Source: CG1-02-35-72 sp964564475 (GTDB taxonomy: Bacteria > Bacteroidota > Bacteroidia > Flavobacteriales > Flavobacteriaceae). From it: a stretch of 17,881 nt of DNA. The translations under genes and the position numbers were made by a program. The stretch covers positions 1 to 17,881 of the forward strand of contig CAZMBM010000036.1 of the NCBI GenBank assembly GCA_964564475.1, given 5' to 3'. This document shows, piece after piece, positions 1-8,035 of this stretch. The notes under the pieces were generated by a model. The model made no database searches and was not told the DNA's origin. It was given only the letters and a program-made list of their open reading frames with translations. Position 1 is the stretch's first letter, and each line of letters opens with the position of its first letter.

Positions 1-195
1 TAAGAGCTTAGTTATTAAGAGTGCAACAGTTGCTTGAAAAAAGACGGTTATAGAAACCCCAACAGCATAAATTTCGGCCTTTCGTCTTCCCTTAGTTGTG
101 CTTATTTTAACGGCTGTCATATTCAGCATACTGGGCGGAATTAAACCTATAAAAGCCGAAACAATCCCTAAAAAAAATATCAAGATTAAAACCAT
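1..195 (-). CDS. LysE/RhtB-family transporter, N-terminal fragment (runs off the window)
   Basis: Only the first 65 codons are present; the gene continues beyond base 1. The protein begins MVLILIFFLGIVSAFIGLIP, a hydrophobic first helix followed by a PPS motif and a basic KGRRKAE stretch before a second helix. That layout is typical of LysE-type amino-acid or metabolite exporters of the inner membrane. The ATG at 195-193 shares its A with the TAA stop of trmB (TAATG), which implies one transcript and translational coupling. Substrate cannot be told from the fragment. The family call rests on pattern recognition of the N-terminus only. Confidence 0.6.
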   Translation of the reverse strand, partial: MVLILIFFLGIVSAFIGLIPPSMLNMTAVKISTTKGRRKAEIYAVGVSITVFFQATVALLITKLL

Positions 196-866
196 TAAAA
201 ACGGGGTTTAAATTTTAGATAACTTATGGGTTTCTTTTTATTAAGAAATTGTTTTTCGTAAAATGTTTGGGTTAAAACAGCTTCTTTAGGCGCATGTAGA
301 TTTTTATAAATGTCATGGTGGGCATACAAAAGTTCGTGCGCTTGCGATTCAATCAGACCCAAAGTATAACCGTGCAAAAATTCTGAATCTGTTTTGAGAT
401 GGATAACTCCCTCATTGTTTAAAATAGAGTGGTACTTTTTTAAAAAAGCAGGGTTTGTAAGACGGTGCTTGGTACGTTTAAATTTTATTTGAGGATCGGG
501 AAAAGTTATCCATATTTCTGACACTTCATTTTTATCAAAACACAAGTCGATTAACTCTATTTGAATACGTAAAAAAGCGACATTTTTAATGTTTTCTTCT
601 AAAGCCGTCTTAGCCCCACGCCAAAAACGGGCTCCTTTTATGTCAATTCCTATAAAATTTCTGTTGGGATAAAGTCGTGCCAAAGCCAAAGTGTACTCCC
701 CTTTTCCACATCCTAACTCAACTGTTATAGGCTTATTATTTTTAAAAAACGCTGACCAACGTCCTTTAAAAATAAAACCTTCAGTAAGTGTATTACGTGA
801 AGGTTGTATGACGTTAGAAAAAGTTTCGTTTTCACGAAAGCGTTTTAATTTATTTTTACTTCCCAA
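195..866 (-). CDS. trmB: tRNA (guanine-N7-)-methyltransferase TrmB
   Basis: SAM-dependent enzyme that makes m7G46 in the variable loop of tRNAs; cytoplasmic. The 223-residue protein has the SAM-binding motif VELGCGKGEYT (about 49-59), the acidic strand end FIGIDIKGAR (71-80), and the family signature TFPDP followed by a basic RTKHRL stretch (121-136). Length is normal for TrmB. The start codon is TTG at 866-864: an in-frame stop lies three codons upstream, and the resulting N-terminus (MGSKNKLKRF) matches what I remember of flavobacterial TrmB proteins. The gene sits 20 nt behind the DUF6341 gene and overlaps the LysE-type gene by one base, so the three probably form an operon transcribed from the promoter near 1106-1136. 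Confidence 0.95.
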   Translation of the reverse strand: MGSKNKLKRFRENETFSNVIQPSRNTLTEGFIFKGRWSAFFKNNKPITVELGCGKGEYTLALARLYPNRNFIGIDIKGARFWRGAKTALEENIKNVAFLRIQIELIDLCFDKNEVSEIWITFPDPQIKFKRTKHRLTNPAFLKKYHSILNNEGVIHLKTDSEFLHGYTLGLIESQAHELLYAHHDIYKNLHAPKEAVLTQTFYEKQFLNKKKPISYLKFKPRF

Positions 867-886
867 ACCACTTTAAAATCAGAGTT

Positions 887-1084
887 TTATAAATTGGCTC
901 CTTTGCTATGCTTTTTCAGTTGTGTCATCCAAAAATAAAAACCGGCTAAACCAACAATAAATAACACAAAATTAAAAGTGTTAGAAATCCACCAATCATT
1001 GGTAAATCGCAATTTGTCATAAGGAATAAATAGTACGTTGGTAAAAAAATCAGCCAGGGCTCTAAAAAAATTGTTTGCTATCAT
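887..1084 (-). CDS. Small membrane protein of the DUF6341 type
   Basis: A 65-residue protein with one clear transmembrane helix at about residues 36-53 (TFNFVLFIVGLAGFYFWMT), preceded by a phenylalanine-rich amphipathic N-terminus and followed by a short basic tail (KKHSKGA). I recognise it as the small protein that accompanies DUF6427 and upp in Flavobacteriia, but its function is unknown. ATG at 1084-1082. A good promoter lies upstream on the same strand at 1106-1136, and trmB follows 20 nt downstream. It is divergent from the DUF6427 gene, with only 41 nt between the two starts, so the pair may share regulation. Confidence 0.75.
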   Translation of the reverse strand: MIANNFFRALADFFTNVLFIPYDKLRFTNDWWISNTFNFVLFIVGLAGFYFWMTQLKKHSKGANL

Positions 1085-1100
1085 ATCTTAAGTATCTTTA
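1071..1100 (+). promoter_or_regulatory. Predicted promoter of the DUF6427 gene
   Basis: TTG at 1071-1073, 19 nt, then TATCTTTA at 1093-1100, one base off the Bacteroidota -7 consensus TAnnTTTG. The ATG is at 1126, giving a short leader. It overlaps the 5' end of the divergent DUF6341 gene. Confidence 0.5.
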
Positions 1101-1105
1101 CGCTA

Positions 1106-1136
1106 CAAAAGTATAAAATCTAAAAATGATTGCCAA
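1106..1136 (-). promoter_or_regulatory. Predicted promoter of the DUF6341-trmB-lysE operon
   Basis: On the minus strand, TTG (plus-strand caa at 1134-1136), 20 nt, then TACTTTTG (plus 1106-1113), a full match to TAnnTTTG. The start codon at 1084 lies about 20 nt further. The -33 element falls inside the first codons of the divergent DUF6427 gene. Confidence 0.6.
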
Positions 1137-2061
1137 TTTTTTTAATACAGCCAAGCCAATAAATACTGTTATACTTTTAATAACACTTCTTTTATTTTAT
1201 ATTTTGGCACATTTGGGCTTAGATTCGGCTCTTTTTTCACCAAAATTTTTGGGATTAAAACTTTTTGGATTCCTCTTGTTAATGAGTTTGTTTTTTGTCT
1301 ATGGTTTTATAATTAACAAAAACCGATTAAGTGCGACAAATAGTTATGCCTTGTTATTTATTTGTCTGAGTATTGGCTTATTTTATCCTGCTTTAGTATT
1401 TCATAAAATTTTAATTTCTCAATTATTTTTGGCTTTGTCGTTTAGGCGCATCTACAGTTTGCGTTCTAATCACAATATCAGAGAAAAATTATTTGACAGT
1501 GCCTTTTTAATTGCCGTTTCAAGTCTTTTTTATATTGAAAACGCCTACTTCATGCTATTAATTTACATAGCCCTTTTAGTATTTCAAAAAAGTTATTGGC
1601 ATTATTTTATTATTCCGCTTGTCGGATTTTTACTACCCTATTTCTTAATTTACATATATGCGTTAAGTTTTAACTCCTTTTCTTACTTTGATAAAATTAC
1701 AGATGTTACTTTTTCATTTAATACAGATGTCATAAAGCAGCCTTCTGTTTTCATTTATTTAGATATTATCTTTTTAACCGGGTGTATTGCCTATATCAGA
1801 AAAACGATTAAAACCTCAGAATTTAATAATGAGTTCCGCACTTTATGGGGCTTGCTATTGGCCCATTTTATTGTGGCCTCGCTATTGGTATTTACAGGTA
1901 ATACCTTTGATTTGGGAAAAGCTATTTATATTGTTTTTCCTTATGGCATAATAATGGCTAATTATATTCAAACTATAAGAAAAAAGTGGCTTAAAGAACT
2001 GCTTGTATTTCTTTTTACGTCCCTCACTGTAGGAAGTATTATCTATAATTTTATGCCGTAA
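1126..2061 (+). CDS. Polytopic inner-membrane protein of the DUF6427 type
   Basis: A 311-residue protein that is almost entirely hydrophobic, with about eight or nine predicted membrane segments (for example about 14-32, 44-64, 74-94, 125-150, 157-180, 205-222, 240-260, 266-283 and 290-307). The N-terminus MIANFFNTAKPIN and the position next to upp match the flavobacterial family DUF6427. No catalytic motif or known transporter signature is visible, so function is unknown. The ATG at 1126 follows a near-consensus promoter. Its last 19 bases overlap the 3' end of upp on the opposite strand, with no terminator between them. Confidence 0.8.
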   Translation: MIANFFNTAKPINTVILLITLLLFYILAHLGLDSALFSPKFLGLKLFGFLLLMSLFFVYGFIINKNRLSATNSYALLFICLSIGLFYPALVFHKILISQLFLALSFRRIYSLRSNHNIREKLFDSAFLIAVSSLFYIENAYFMLLIYIALLVFQKSYWHYFIIPLVGFLLPYFLIYIYALSFNSFSYFDKITDVTFSFNTDVIKQPSVFIYLDIIFLTGCIAYIRKTIKTSEFNNEFRTLWGLLLAHFIVASLLVFTGNTFDLGKAIYIVFPYGIIMANYIQTIRKKWLKELLVFLFTSLTVGSIIYNFMP

Positions 2062-2696
2062 GCCAAATCACCTGCATCGCCCAATCCGGGAACAATATAA
2101 CCTTTAGAGTTTAAAGTATTGTCAATGGTGGCAATCCACAAATGAGTGTTTTGTGGGAAGATATTTTTAATGAAATCTATACCCTCTTTGGCGCCAATCA
2201 CAGAAACGATATGAATTTGTTTTGCTGTACCAACCTTTTTAAGTGCGTCATATACAGCGGCCATAGAATGACCTGTGGCCAGCATAGGATCGACAAGTAA
2301 AAGTGTTTTATTTTCTAAAGAAGGGGTGGCTAAATATTCTACAACGATATCAAAAGTATCGGTATTGTCAGGGCGGTGACGGTAGGCCGAAATAAAAGCG
2401 TTTTCGGCTTTGTCAAAGTAATTTAAAACCCCTTGATGTAGCGGTAAGCCGGCCCTTAAAATAGCGCAAATAACAATATCTCTTTCTACCTGAGGAACAA
2501 TTTTCGTACCCAAAGGTGTTGTTACCGTTTTATTTTGATAACTAAGGGTTTTACTCAATTCATAGGCTAAGATTTCGCCAATACGTTCAATATTGCGTCT
2601 AAACCGCATCTTGTCTGACTGTAAATTGATATCTCGAATTTCTGATATAAAATTTAAAAGGATGGTATTTTGAGAATCAAGGCAGTGAACATTCAT
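2043..2696 (-). CDS. upp: Uracil phosphoribosyltransferase
   Basis: Pyrimidine salvage: uracil plus PRPP gives UMP; cytoplasmic. The 217-residue protein carries the type I PRTase core: ILRAGLP (79-85), the PRPP loop VDPMLATGHSM (135-145), and the C-terminal uracil-binding signature YIVPGLGDAGD (200-210). The PRPP loop has His where many bacterial UPRTases have Gly (ATGGS); I read this as lineage variation, not inactivation. Length is slightly above the usual ~208. The ATG at 2696 sits about 17 nt behind a consensus promoter placed inside the end of the yqhD-like gene, so upp is probably expressed independently of the upstream operon. Confidence 0.96.
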   Translation of the reverse strand: MNVHCLDSQNTILLNFISEIRDINLQSDKMRFRRNIERIGEILAYELSKTLSYQNKTVTTPLGTKIVPQVERDIVICAILRAGLPLHQGVLNYFDKAENAFISAYRHRPDNTDTFDIVVEYLATPSLENKTLLLVDPMLATGHSMAAVYDALKKVGTAKQIHIVSVIGAKEGIDFIKNIFPQNTHLWIATIDNTLNSKGYIVPGLGDAGDLAYGIKL

Positions 2697-2712
2697 GAGC
2701 TGTCTGTTTGTA

Positions 2713-2743
2713 CAAAGATAATTTTAATAACTCATTTCTACAA
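2713..2743 (-). promoter_or_regulatory. Predicted promoter of upp
   Basis: Minus strand: TTG (plus caa at 2741-2743), 20 nt, then TATCTTTG (plus 2713-2720), a full match to TAnnTTTG. It overlaps the last codons of the upstream alcohol dehydrogenase gene and leaves a leader of only about 10 nt before the upp ATG. Confidence 0.65.
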
Positions 2744-3881
2744 TTTCTTTTACCTTTTCTATGGTAACGTGTTGCTGTTCTCCTAAGCCCGTCCAACCGC
2801 GATTGGTAAAGCGTTTACAAATTATTGATGCTGTATCTTTATAGTTGTCAGTATATTCAGAAAGTTTTGTTTTGACTCCCAGGCTTGTAAAATAATCACT
2901 TGTTTTTTCAATGGCCATGTTGGCAATAGCATCATCATTACCCGATAATTGCCAAACACGTTTGCCGTATTGTACCAACTTCTCGTATTTGTCGGCTTTC
3001 ATAATACGGTATAAATTAGGAGCAATGATGGCTAGTGATTGTGCATGGTCAACACCGTGTAATGCTGTGAGTTCGTGTCCAATCATGTGTGTTGCCCAAT
3101 CTGTGGGCACACCTTTAGAAAGTAAGCCATTTAAAGCCATAGTACAAGACCACATAAAATTAGCCGCCAAAGTGTAGTCGGTTGGATTATTAATAACCTT
3201 TGCCCCAATTGCTATTAAAGTTTGTAAAACACTTTCGGCCAAGCGGTCTTGTAAATACGCATGCGAATTATATGTTAGATACTGCTCCATAACATGTGTA
3301 AAGGCATCCACAACACCATTTTGCAATTGACGCTTGGGCAAACTGGCGATGACAGTGGGGTCGTTAAAAGAAAATTTCGGAAAGACGAGCGGACTGCCGA
3401 AAACCAATTTCTCTTTAGTTGCTGCTTTGGTAATTACGGCACCCGAATTCATTTCAGAACCTGTGGCAGGTAAAGTTAAAACAACGCCAAAAGGTATGGC
3501 TTTTGTTATAGAGGCTCCCTTGGCTAAAATATCCCAAGAATCAGCCCCTTCAAAGGGAATAGCCGCAGCTATAAATTTAGTAGCGTCAATGACAGAACCC
3601 CCGCCAACGGCTAAAATAAAATCAATCTGCTCTTGTTTTGCTAAAGTAACAGTTTTAAGCAATGTTTCGTATTGTGGATTGGCTTCGATACCCCCAAATT
3701 CAACGAGTTTAAAATTTTTAAGTGTGTCAATGACCTTATTATAAATGCCATTCTTTTTTATACTACCTCCGCCATAAGTCATTAATATTGTGGCATTTTT
3801 TGGTATTTCATCGGCTAATTTAGATAATTGATTTTTTCCAAAAATTAACTTTACAGGATTGTACAATTCGAAATTATTCAT
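2724..3881 (-). CDS. yqhD: Iron-containing (YqhD/BDH-type) NADPH-dependent alcohol dehydrogenase
   Basis: A 385-residue group III alcohol dehydrogenase, close in length to E. coli YqhD (387). Family members reduce short-chain and lipid-derived aldehydes with NADPH. Visible motifs: YGGGSIKKNG (36-45) and GGGSVIDATK (93-102) for NADP binding, and a complete metal site at Asp192, His196, His265 and His279, with the HELTALHGVDHAQ segment around the last two. These match the YqhD ligands with a constant offset of two. The start lies 5 nt after the stop of the glycosyltransferase gene, so the two are co-transcribed. It is the last gene of the run that begins with pheA. The physiological substrate is not evident; an aldehyde-detoxifying role is the usual inference. 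Confidence 0.9.
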   Translation of the reverse strand: MNNFELYNPVKLIFGKNQLSKLADEIPKNATILMTYGGGSIKKNGIYNKVIDTLKNFKLVEFGGIEANPQYETLLKTVTLAKQEQIDFILAVGGGSVIDATKFIAAAIPFEGADSWDILAKGASITKAIPFGVVLTLPATGSEMNSGAVITKAATKEKLVFGSPLVFPKFSFNDPTVIASLPKRQLQNGVVDAFTHVMEQYLTYNSHAYLQDRLAESVLQTLIAIGAKVINNPTDYTLAANFMWSCTMALNGLLSKGVPTDWATHMIGHELTALHGVDHAQSLAIIAPNLYRIMKADKYEKLVQYGKRVWQLSGNDDAIANMAIEKTSDYFTSLGVKTKLSEYTDNYKDTASIICKRFTNRGWTGLGEQQHVTIEKVKEIVEMSY

Positions 3882-3886
3882 ACTAT

Positions 3887-4939
3887 TTAGTTTAAATTTT
3901 TTAGTACAGTTTTAACTACTGTTTTAGGCAAAATACTGCGCATGCAGTTTTCGTATCCGGTTATAATTTTATTGCCGTAAATAGAACTTGGTAATTTGGG
4001 ATATTTTTCTAAATCGGGAAGTAAACAGTCGTTTAAAGTATGTTTAAAAGGAATAAATCCGGCAAACGGATGTGTAGCTCCCCAAAGGGTAATGGTTTTT
4101 ACATTTTTTATCGCTGCCAAATGAGCGTTTCCCGAGTCCATACTCAACATAAGTCTGAGTTGTGCAATTAAATTGATTTCATCGGCAAAATTAAGTACCC
4201 CAATGACGTTAAAAGTATTGGGAATACCTTTAATCAGTATCTCGACCTGTTCTTTTTCTTGAATACTTCCCCCAAAAAAGAGTATTTTTAAATGAGGTGA
4301 CTTGGCAAGTGTTGTTATTACCTTCTTCATCAAATCAAGTGGATACACTTTTGAATTGTGTTGTGCAAAAGGGGCTATGCCTATCAGTTTGTCTTTGTTT
4401 AAATCGGCTTGAATACCTTGTAAAAAGGCATTGACTTTTTTTGTAGGTTTTTCTTTTTTTTGAAATGTGTGTGTTTCTAAATCAATAGGATACCCAAGAG
4501 ATTCAAAAACATCGGCATAACGTTGTGGGGTGCTTTTTAAGGCTTTAAAAATTTTGTTTTTACGACGGGTGAGGGCTTTTTTTTCGGCACGTCCTTTATT
4601 TATTACAGCTTTTTTAATATCGGTAAACCCAAAGAAAAAACGTAAAATTTTAGAACGCAACACATTGTGAAGGTCGGCTATGGCATCGACCTGTAAGTTT
4701 TTGAGTTCTCTAAATAATTTATAAAGTCCAAAAATACCTTTGTGTTTGCCCTTAACATCGGCAGTAAAGAAAGAAACATTAGGAATATTGACAAACAACG
4801 GCTTTAAAAAAGCCCGAGACACGAAAGTGATTTTAAGCTGCGGATAAGTAGCTGTTAAAGTCTGTAAAACAGGAACAATCATAGCCACATCGCCTATTGC
4901 CGATAATCTTATTACCACCACATGCTTTGGTTTAGCCAT
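3887..4939 (-). CDS. Glycosyltransferase family 9 (heptosyltransferase-like)
   Basis: A 350-residue GT-B glycosyltransferase related to the LPS heptosyltransferases WaaC/WaaF. The N-terminal motif VVVIRLSAIGDVAM (7-20) is typical, and the C-terminal domain has the sugar-nucleotide-site pattern SMDSGNAHLAA (about 266-276) followed by TLWGATHPFAGF. The middle is Lys/Arg-rich (around GRAEKKALTRRKNKIF), which fits a peripheral membrane enzyme. It probably adds a sugar to the lipid A/KDO core or a related glycan; donor and acceptor cannot be read. The ATG at 4939 is 18 nt after the DAHP synthase stop, and a -7-like TACCTTTG lies in that gap. A lipopolysaccharide gene next to the aromatic genes has no obvious metabolic link. 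Confidence 0.88.
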   Translation of the reverse strand: MAKPKHVVVIRLSAIGDVAMIVPVLQTLTATYPQLKITFVSRAFLKPLFVNIPNVSFFTADVKGKHKGIFGLYKLFRELKNLQVDAIADLHNVLRSKILRFFFGFTDIKKAVINKGRAEKKALTRRKNKIFKALKSTPQRYADVFESLGYPIDLETHTFQKKEKPTKKVNAFLQGIQADLNKDKLIGIAPFAQHNSKVYPLDLMKKVITTLAKSPHLKILFFGGSIQEKEQVEILIKGIPNTFNVIGVLNFADEINLIAQLRLMLSMDSGNAHLAAIKNVKTITLWGATHPFAGFIPFKHTLNDCLLPDLEKYPKLPSSIYGNKIITGYENCMRSILPKTVVKTVLKNLN

Positions 4940-4943
4940 AGCA

Positions 4944-4951
4944 CAAAGGTA
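4944..4951 (-). promoter_or_regulatory. Possible internal -7 element before the glycosyltransferase gene
   Basis: TACCTTTG on the minus strand matches TAnnTTTG and lies 5 nt upstream of the ATG at 4939. No TTG is seen 19-21 nt upstream, and transcription from it would start almost at the ATG, so it would need a leaderless message. Weak. Confidence 0.25.
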
Positions 4952-4957
4952 CGCTTT

Positions 4958-6037
4958 TTAGCGTTTCATAATGGTCTCTTGATGCTCTATAGATTCTTGA
5001 TGAATGGCTTTAAAAATATTTTCGATAAAAGTTTTACTCAAGCCCGATTTTAATCCTTTGGCAATCATGGCGTCCATAATCTCTTGCCAACGGCTGTTTT
5101 GCAAAATGGCTACATTTTTTTCTTTTTTAACTTCGCCAATTTTCTCGGCAACTTCCATTCTATTTGATAAAAGCTCTATTAATTGCTTGTCTAAAAAGGA
5201 GATTTCATCTCTAAAATTTGATAATTTATCGCGGTATTTCTCATCGATAAACCCTTTTTGTCTGATGCGTAAATCTTGGGTTATTTTAACCAATGTATCG
5301 GGTGTAATTTGTTGTTTGGCGTCGCTCCAAGCCTCATCGGGATGGCAATGTGTTTCTATCATCAAGCCGTCAAAATTTAAATCGAGAGCCGTTTGCGAAA
5401 CATCAAAAATTAAATCGCGGCGACCGGCAATATGCGAAGGGTCGCAAATAATGGGCAAATCGGGAAAATTGCGTTTTAAATCAATGGGTATTTGCCACTT
5501 GGGTTTGTTGCGGTATTTGTCTTTTTCGTAAGAAGAAAAGCCCCTGTGTATGACGCCTAATTTGTTGATACCGGCTTCGTAAAAACGTTCAACAGCCCCC
5601 ATCCACAAGGCGTAATCGGGATTAATAGGGTTTTTTATCAAGACAATTTTATCGGTACCTTTTAGGGCATCGGCAATTTCTTGAACCACAAAAGGGTTTA
5701 CGGTGGTGCGGGCACCAACCCATAAAATATCAATATCGAATTCTAAGGCCAGTTGGGCATGTTGGGCATTTCCTACTTCAATGGTAGTGAGCATACCGGT
5801 CTCTTCTTTTACTTTTTGAATCCAAGGAAGCGCTTTAACACCATGGCCTTCAAAGCCTCCGGGGCGTGTTCTGGGCTTCCAAACACCGGCTCTAAAAACG
5901 GTAGCATCGGTGTTTTTTAATTGATGCGCTATTTCTAAAACCTGTGCTTCAGATTCGGCACTGCAAGGACCGGCAATAACTAAGGGGTGGTTTAACTGCA
6001 TGGCTTCTAACCAGCCTCTAAAATTTTGATTATTCAT
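4958..6037 (-). CDS. Bifunctional DAHP synthase / chorismate mutase (AroQ type)
   Basis: Two enzymes of the aromatic pathway in one 359-residue chain. Residues 1-255 are a class I-beta 3-deoxy-7-phosphoheptulonate synthase: AGPCSAES with Cys25, KPRTRPGGFEG (54-64), and metal ligands Cys25, His202 (DPSHIAG), Glu228 (IETH) and Asp239, with the spacing expected for the family. Residues about 265-355 are a helical AroQ chorismate mutase, with the long first helix RDEISFLDKQLIELLSNRM and the basic VAEKIGEVKKEKN segment. The fusion, with the mutase at the C-terminus, is typical of Bacteroidota. It supplies both the first step of the shikimate pathway and prephenate for the pheA and tyrA products encoded upstream. 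It starts 5 nt after the tyrA stop, so it belongs to the operon controlled by the attenuator near 8885-9017. Confidence 0.96.
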   Translation of the reverse strand: MNNQNFRGWLEAMQLNHPLVIAGPCSAESEAQVLEIAHQLKNTDATVFRAGVWKPRTRPGGFEGHGVKALPWIQKVKEETGMLTTIEVGNAQHAQLALEFDIDILWVGARTTVNPFVVQEIADALKGTDKIVLIKNPINPDYALWMGAVERFYEAGINKLGVIHRGFSSYEKDKYRNKPKWQIPIDLKRNFPDLPIICDPSHIAGRRDLIFDVSQTALDLNFDGLMIETHCHPDEAWSDAKQQITPDTLVKITQDLRIRQKGFIDEKYRDKLSNFRDEISFLDKQLIELLSNRMEVAEKIGEVKKEKNVAILQNSRWQEIMDAMIAKGLKSGLSKTFIENIFKAIHQESIEHQETIMKR

Positions 6038-6042
6038 AGTTT

Positions 6043-6888
6043 TTATTTTATTTCTGATAAGATTGTTTTTAAATGATGAGTGCTTTTCATAGCTTTAAAA
6101 AGCCCTTCGGCGTCGTCGTTTTCTATAAACGCTTTAAACTGATTTAAATTTTTAACATATTCTTTTAGTGATGTTAATATATTGTCTTTATTTTGGATAA
6201 AAATAGGTGTCCAAGTTTTAGGTGAACTCTTAGAAAGCCTAACCGTAGAAGCAAAACCACTGCCTGCCATAGTAAAAATAGAGGCTTCGTTTTTTTCAAT
6301 TTCAAGAACGGTTTTACCGAGCATAAAACTACTTATATGCGATAAATGTGATACGTAAGCAATATGTTTGTCGTGAGCCTTGGCCTGCATATAAGAAGTA
6401 CTCATTTTAAGTTCTTCAAAAATACACAAAGCTTTTTCTAAAAAGACTTTTCCAGAGGCTTTAGGGTTACAAATAATATTCTTTTTATTGTAGAATAATT
6501 GTTTAAAAGCGGCATCGGGACCCGAAAATTCTGTTCCGGCGATAGGATGTGCAGCTACAAATTGTTGTCGTTTGGGATGGTGTTCTAAGGTATTACAAAT
6601 GTTTTCTTTTACAGATCCTACGTCAAAAACCAAGGTCTCTTCGCTAATATTATTCAGTATCTCTATAGCTAAAAAAGGAGCGAGGTTAACAGGAATGGCT
6701 ATAATGACTACAGCGGCATCTGAAACATCTTTAATACTTCCTATTGCATCTATAATATTCAGTTCTTTGGCTTGTTTGGCATGTGAGGGATTGGTATCTA
6801 CACCTACAATTTGCCGCTTGTCTTTTTTTAAGGCCAAAGCCATAGAGCCACCAATTAATCCCACACCAAAAACAACAATTTTTTCCAT
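6043..6888 (-). CDS. tyrA: Prephenate dehydrogenase
   Basis: Oxidative decarboxylation of prephenate to 4-hydroxyphenylpyruvate, the tyrosine branch. The 281-residue protein starts with the Rossmann fingerprint VVFGVGLIGGS (5-15); Asp31 at the end of the second strand suggests NAD+ rather than NADP+. The family signature AHPIAGTE (113-120) and the active-site helix YVSHLSHISSF (178-188, with His181 and His184) are present. There is no fused chorismate mutase and no clear C-terminal ACT domain; that mutase activity comes from the adjacent DAHP synthase fusion. The ATG at 6888 lies one base after the stop of the aminotransferase gene. Confidence 0.95.
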   Translation of the reverse strand: MEKIVVFGVGLIGGSMALALKKDKRQIVGVDTNPSHAKQAKELNIIDAIGSIKDVSDAAVVIIAIPVNLAPFLAIEILNNISEETLVFDVGSVKENICNTLEHHPKRQQFVAAHPIAGTEFSGPDAAFKQLFYNKKNIICNPKASGKVFLEKALCIFEELKMSTSYMQAKAHDKHIAYVSHLSHISSFMLGKTVLEIEKNEASIFTMAGSGFASTVRLSKSSPKTWTPIFIQNKDNILTSLKEYVKNLNQFKAFIENDDAEGLFKAMKSTHHLKTILSEIK

Positions 6889-6889
6889 C

Positions 6890-8035
6890 TTATGACACGC
6901 TTTTCAAAACAGTTTGTAAAATATTTTCGGGTTCACACAAAGAAACACGTATATAATGGACACCCTGACTGCCAAAAACAACTCCGGGAGTAACAAAAAT
7001 ATTTTTTTCGACTAATAATTTATCAGACAAAGCCTCTCCGGTTGTGTTTTTAGGGACACGCCCCCATACAAATAACCCCGAGGTGTCTTTGTTGTAGGTA
7101 CAGTAAAGTTTGTCTAATATTTGCCACACAATATCACGTCGTTTGGTGTAAATGTTATTTAATGTAGAATACCAATTATCAGCCGATTCTAGAGCCATTA
7201 TAGCGCTTTTTTGAATGGCAAAGTACATGCCCGAATCCATATTGCTTTTGACTTGTAAAACAGACTTGATGTATTTTTCGGCACCCAATAACATACCTAC
7301 ACGCCATCCCGGCATGTTAAAAGTTTTGCTGAGTGAATTGAGTTCTAAAGCCACATCCCCAGCGCCTTCAAAGTTTAAAATACTTGTGGGTTTTGGATTT
7401 AAAATAAAACTGTAGGGATTGTCATTAACCAATAAAATTTTATGTTTTTTGGCAAAGGCAATCAGTTTTATAAATAAATCGTCTGTAGCTACGGTACCGG
7501 TAGGCATATGAGGATAGTTTAGCCACATGAGTTTTACTTTAGACAAATCTTGCTGTTCTAAAACCGCCAAATCGGGATACCAATTAGTGTCTTCAGAAAG
7601 CTTGTAAAAAACAGGTTCGGCATGAAGTAAACGCGTTGTGGCGGTATAGGTAGGATAGCCCGGATTGGGAATTAAAACCTTATCGCCCGCATTTAAAAAA
7701 GCCAAAGAAATAAGCATCACACCTTCTTTAGAGCCCATTAAAGGGAGGACTTCTGAGACAGGATCTAAAGACACATTAAAATTTGTTTTGTAAAATGTAG
7801 CCATAGCCTCACGTAACTCTAACAAGCCTTGATAGCTTTGATATTTATTGGCTTGTGGCAAGAGAGCGGCTCTTTTTAAAGTACTGATAATTTCTTTAGG
7901 CGGCTCTAAATCGGGACTGCCAATGGCGATGTTGATAATAGATTTACCACTCTTTTCTAAATCTTTTATTTCGCGTAATTTTTTAGAAAAGTAGTATTCT
8001 TTTACGCTGTTTAATCTGTTGGATGGCGCTATCAT
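6890..8035 (-). CDS. PLP-dependent class I/II aminotransferase (probable aromatic or prephenate aminotransferase)
   Basis: A 381-residue fold-type I aminotransferase. Visible: NPGYPTY (124-130) in the cofactor domain, the YPHMPTG loop (174-180), Asp205 in NDNPYS that contacts the pyridine nitrogen, the Schiff-base lysine Lys237 in SLSKTFNMPGWR, and Arg245. Its place between prephenate dehydratase and prephenate dehydrogenase argues that it transaminates phenylpyruvate and 4-hydroxyphenylpyruvate, or prephenate itself; sequence alone does not decide. The ATG at 8035 overlaps the pheA stop (ATGA), which indicates translational coupling. Confidence 0.9.
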   Translation of the reverse strand: MIAPSNRLNSVKEYYFSKKLREIKDLEKSGKSIINIAIGSPDLEPPKEIISTLKRAALLPQANKYQSYQGLLELREAMATFYKTNFNVSLDPVSEVLPLMGSKEGVMLISLAFLNAGDKVLIPNPGYPTYTATTRLLHAEPVFYKLSEDTNWYPDLAVLEQQDLSKVKLMWLNYPHMPTGTVATDDLFIKLIAFAKKHKILLVNDNPYSFILNPKPTSILNFEGAGDVALELNSLSKTFNMPGWRVGMLLGAEKYIKSVLQVKSNMDSGMYFAIQKSAIMALESADNWYSTLNNIYTKRRDIVWQILDKLYCTYNKDTSGLFVWGRVPKNTTGEALSDKLLVEKNIFVTPGVVFGSQGVHYIRVSLCEPENILQTVLKSVS

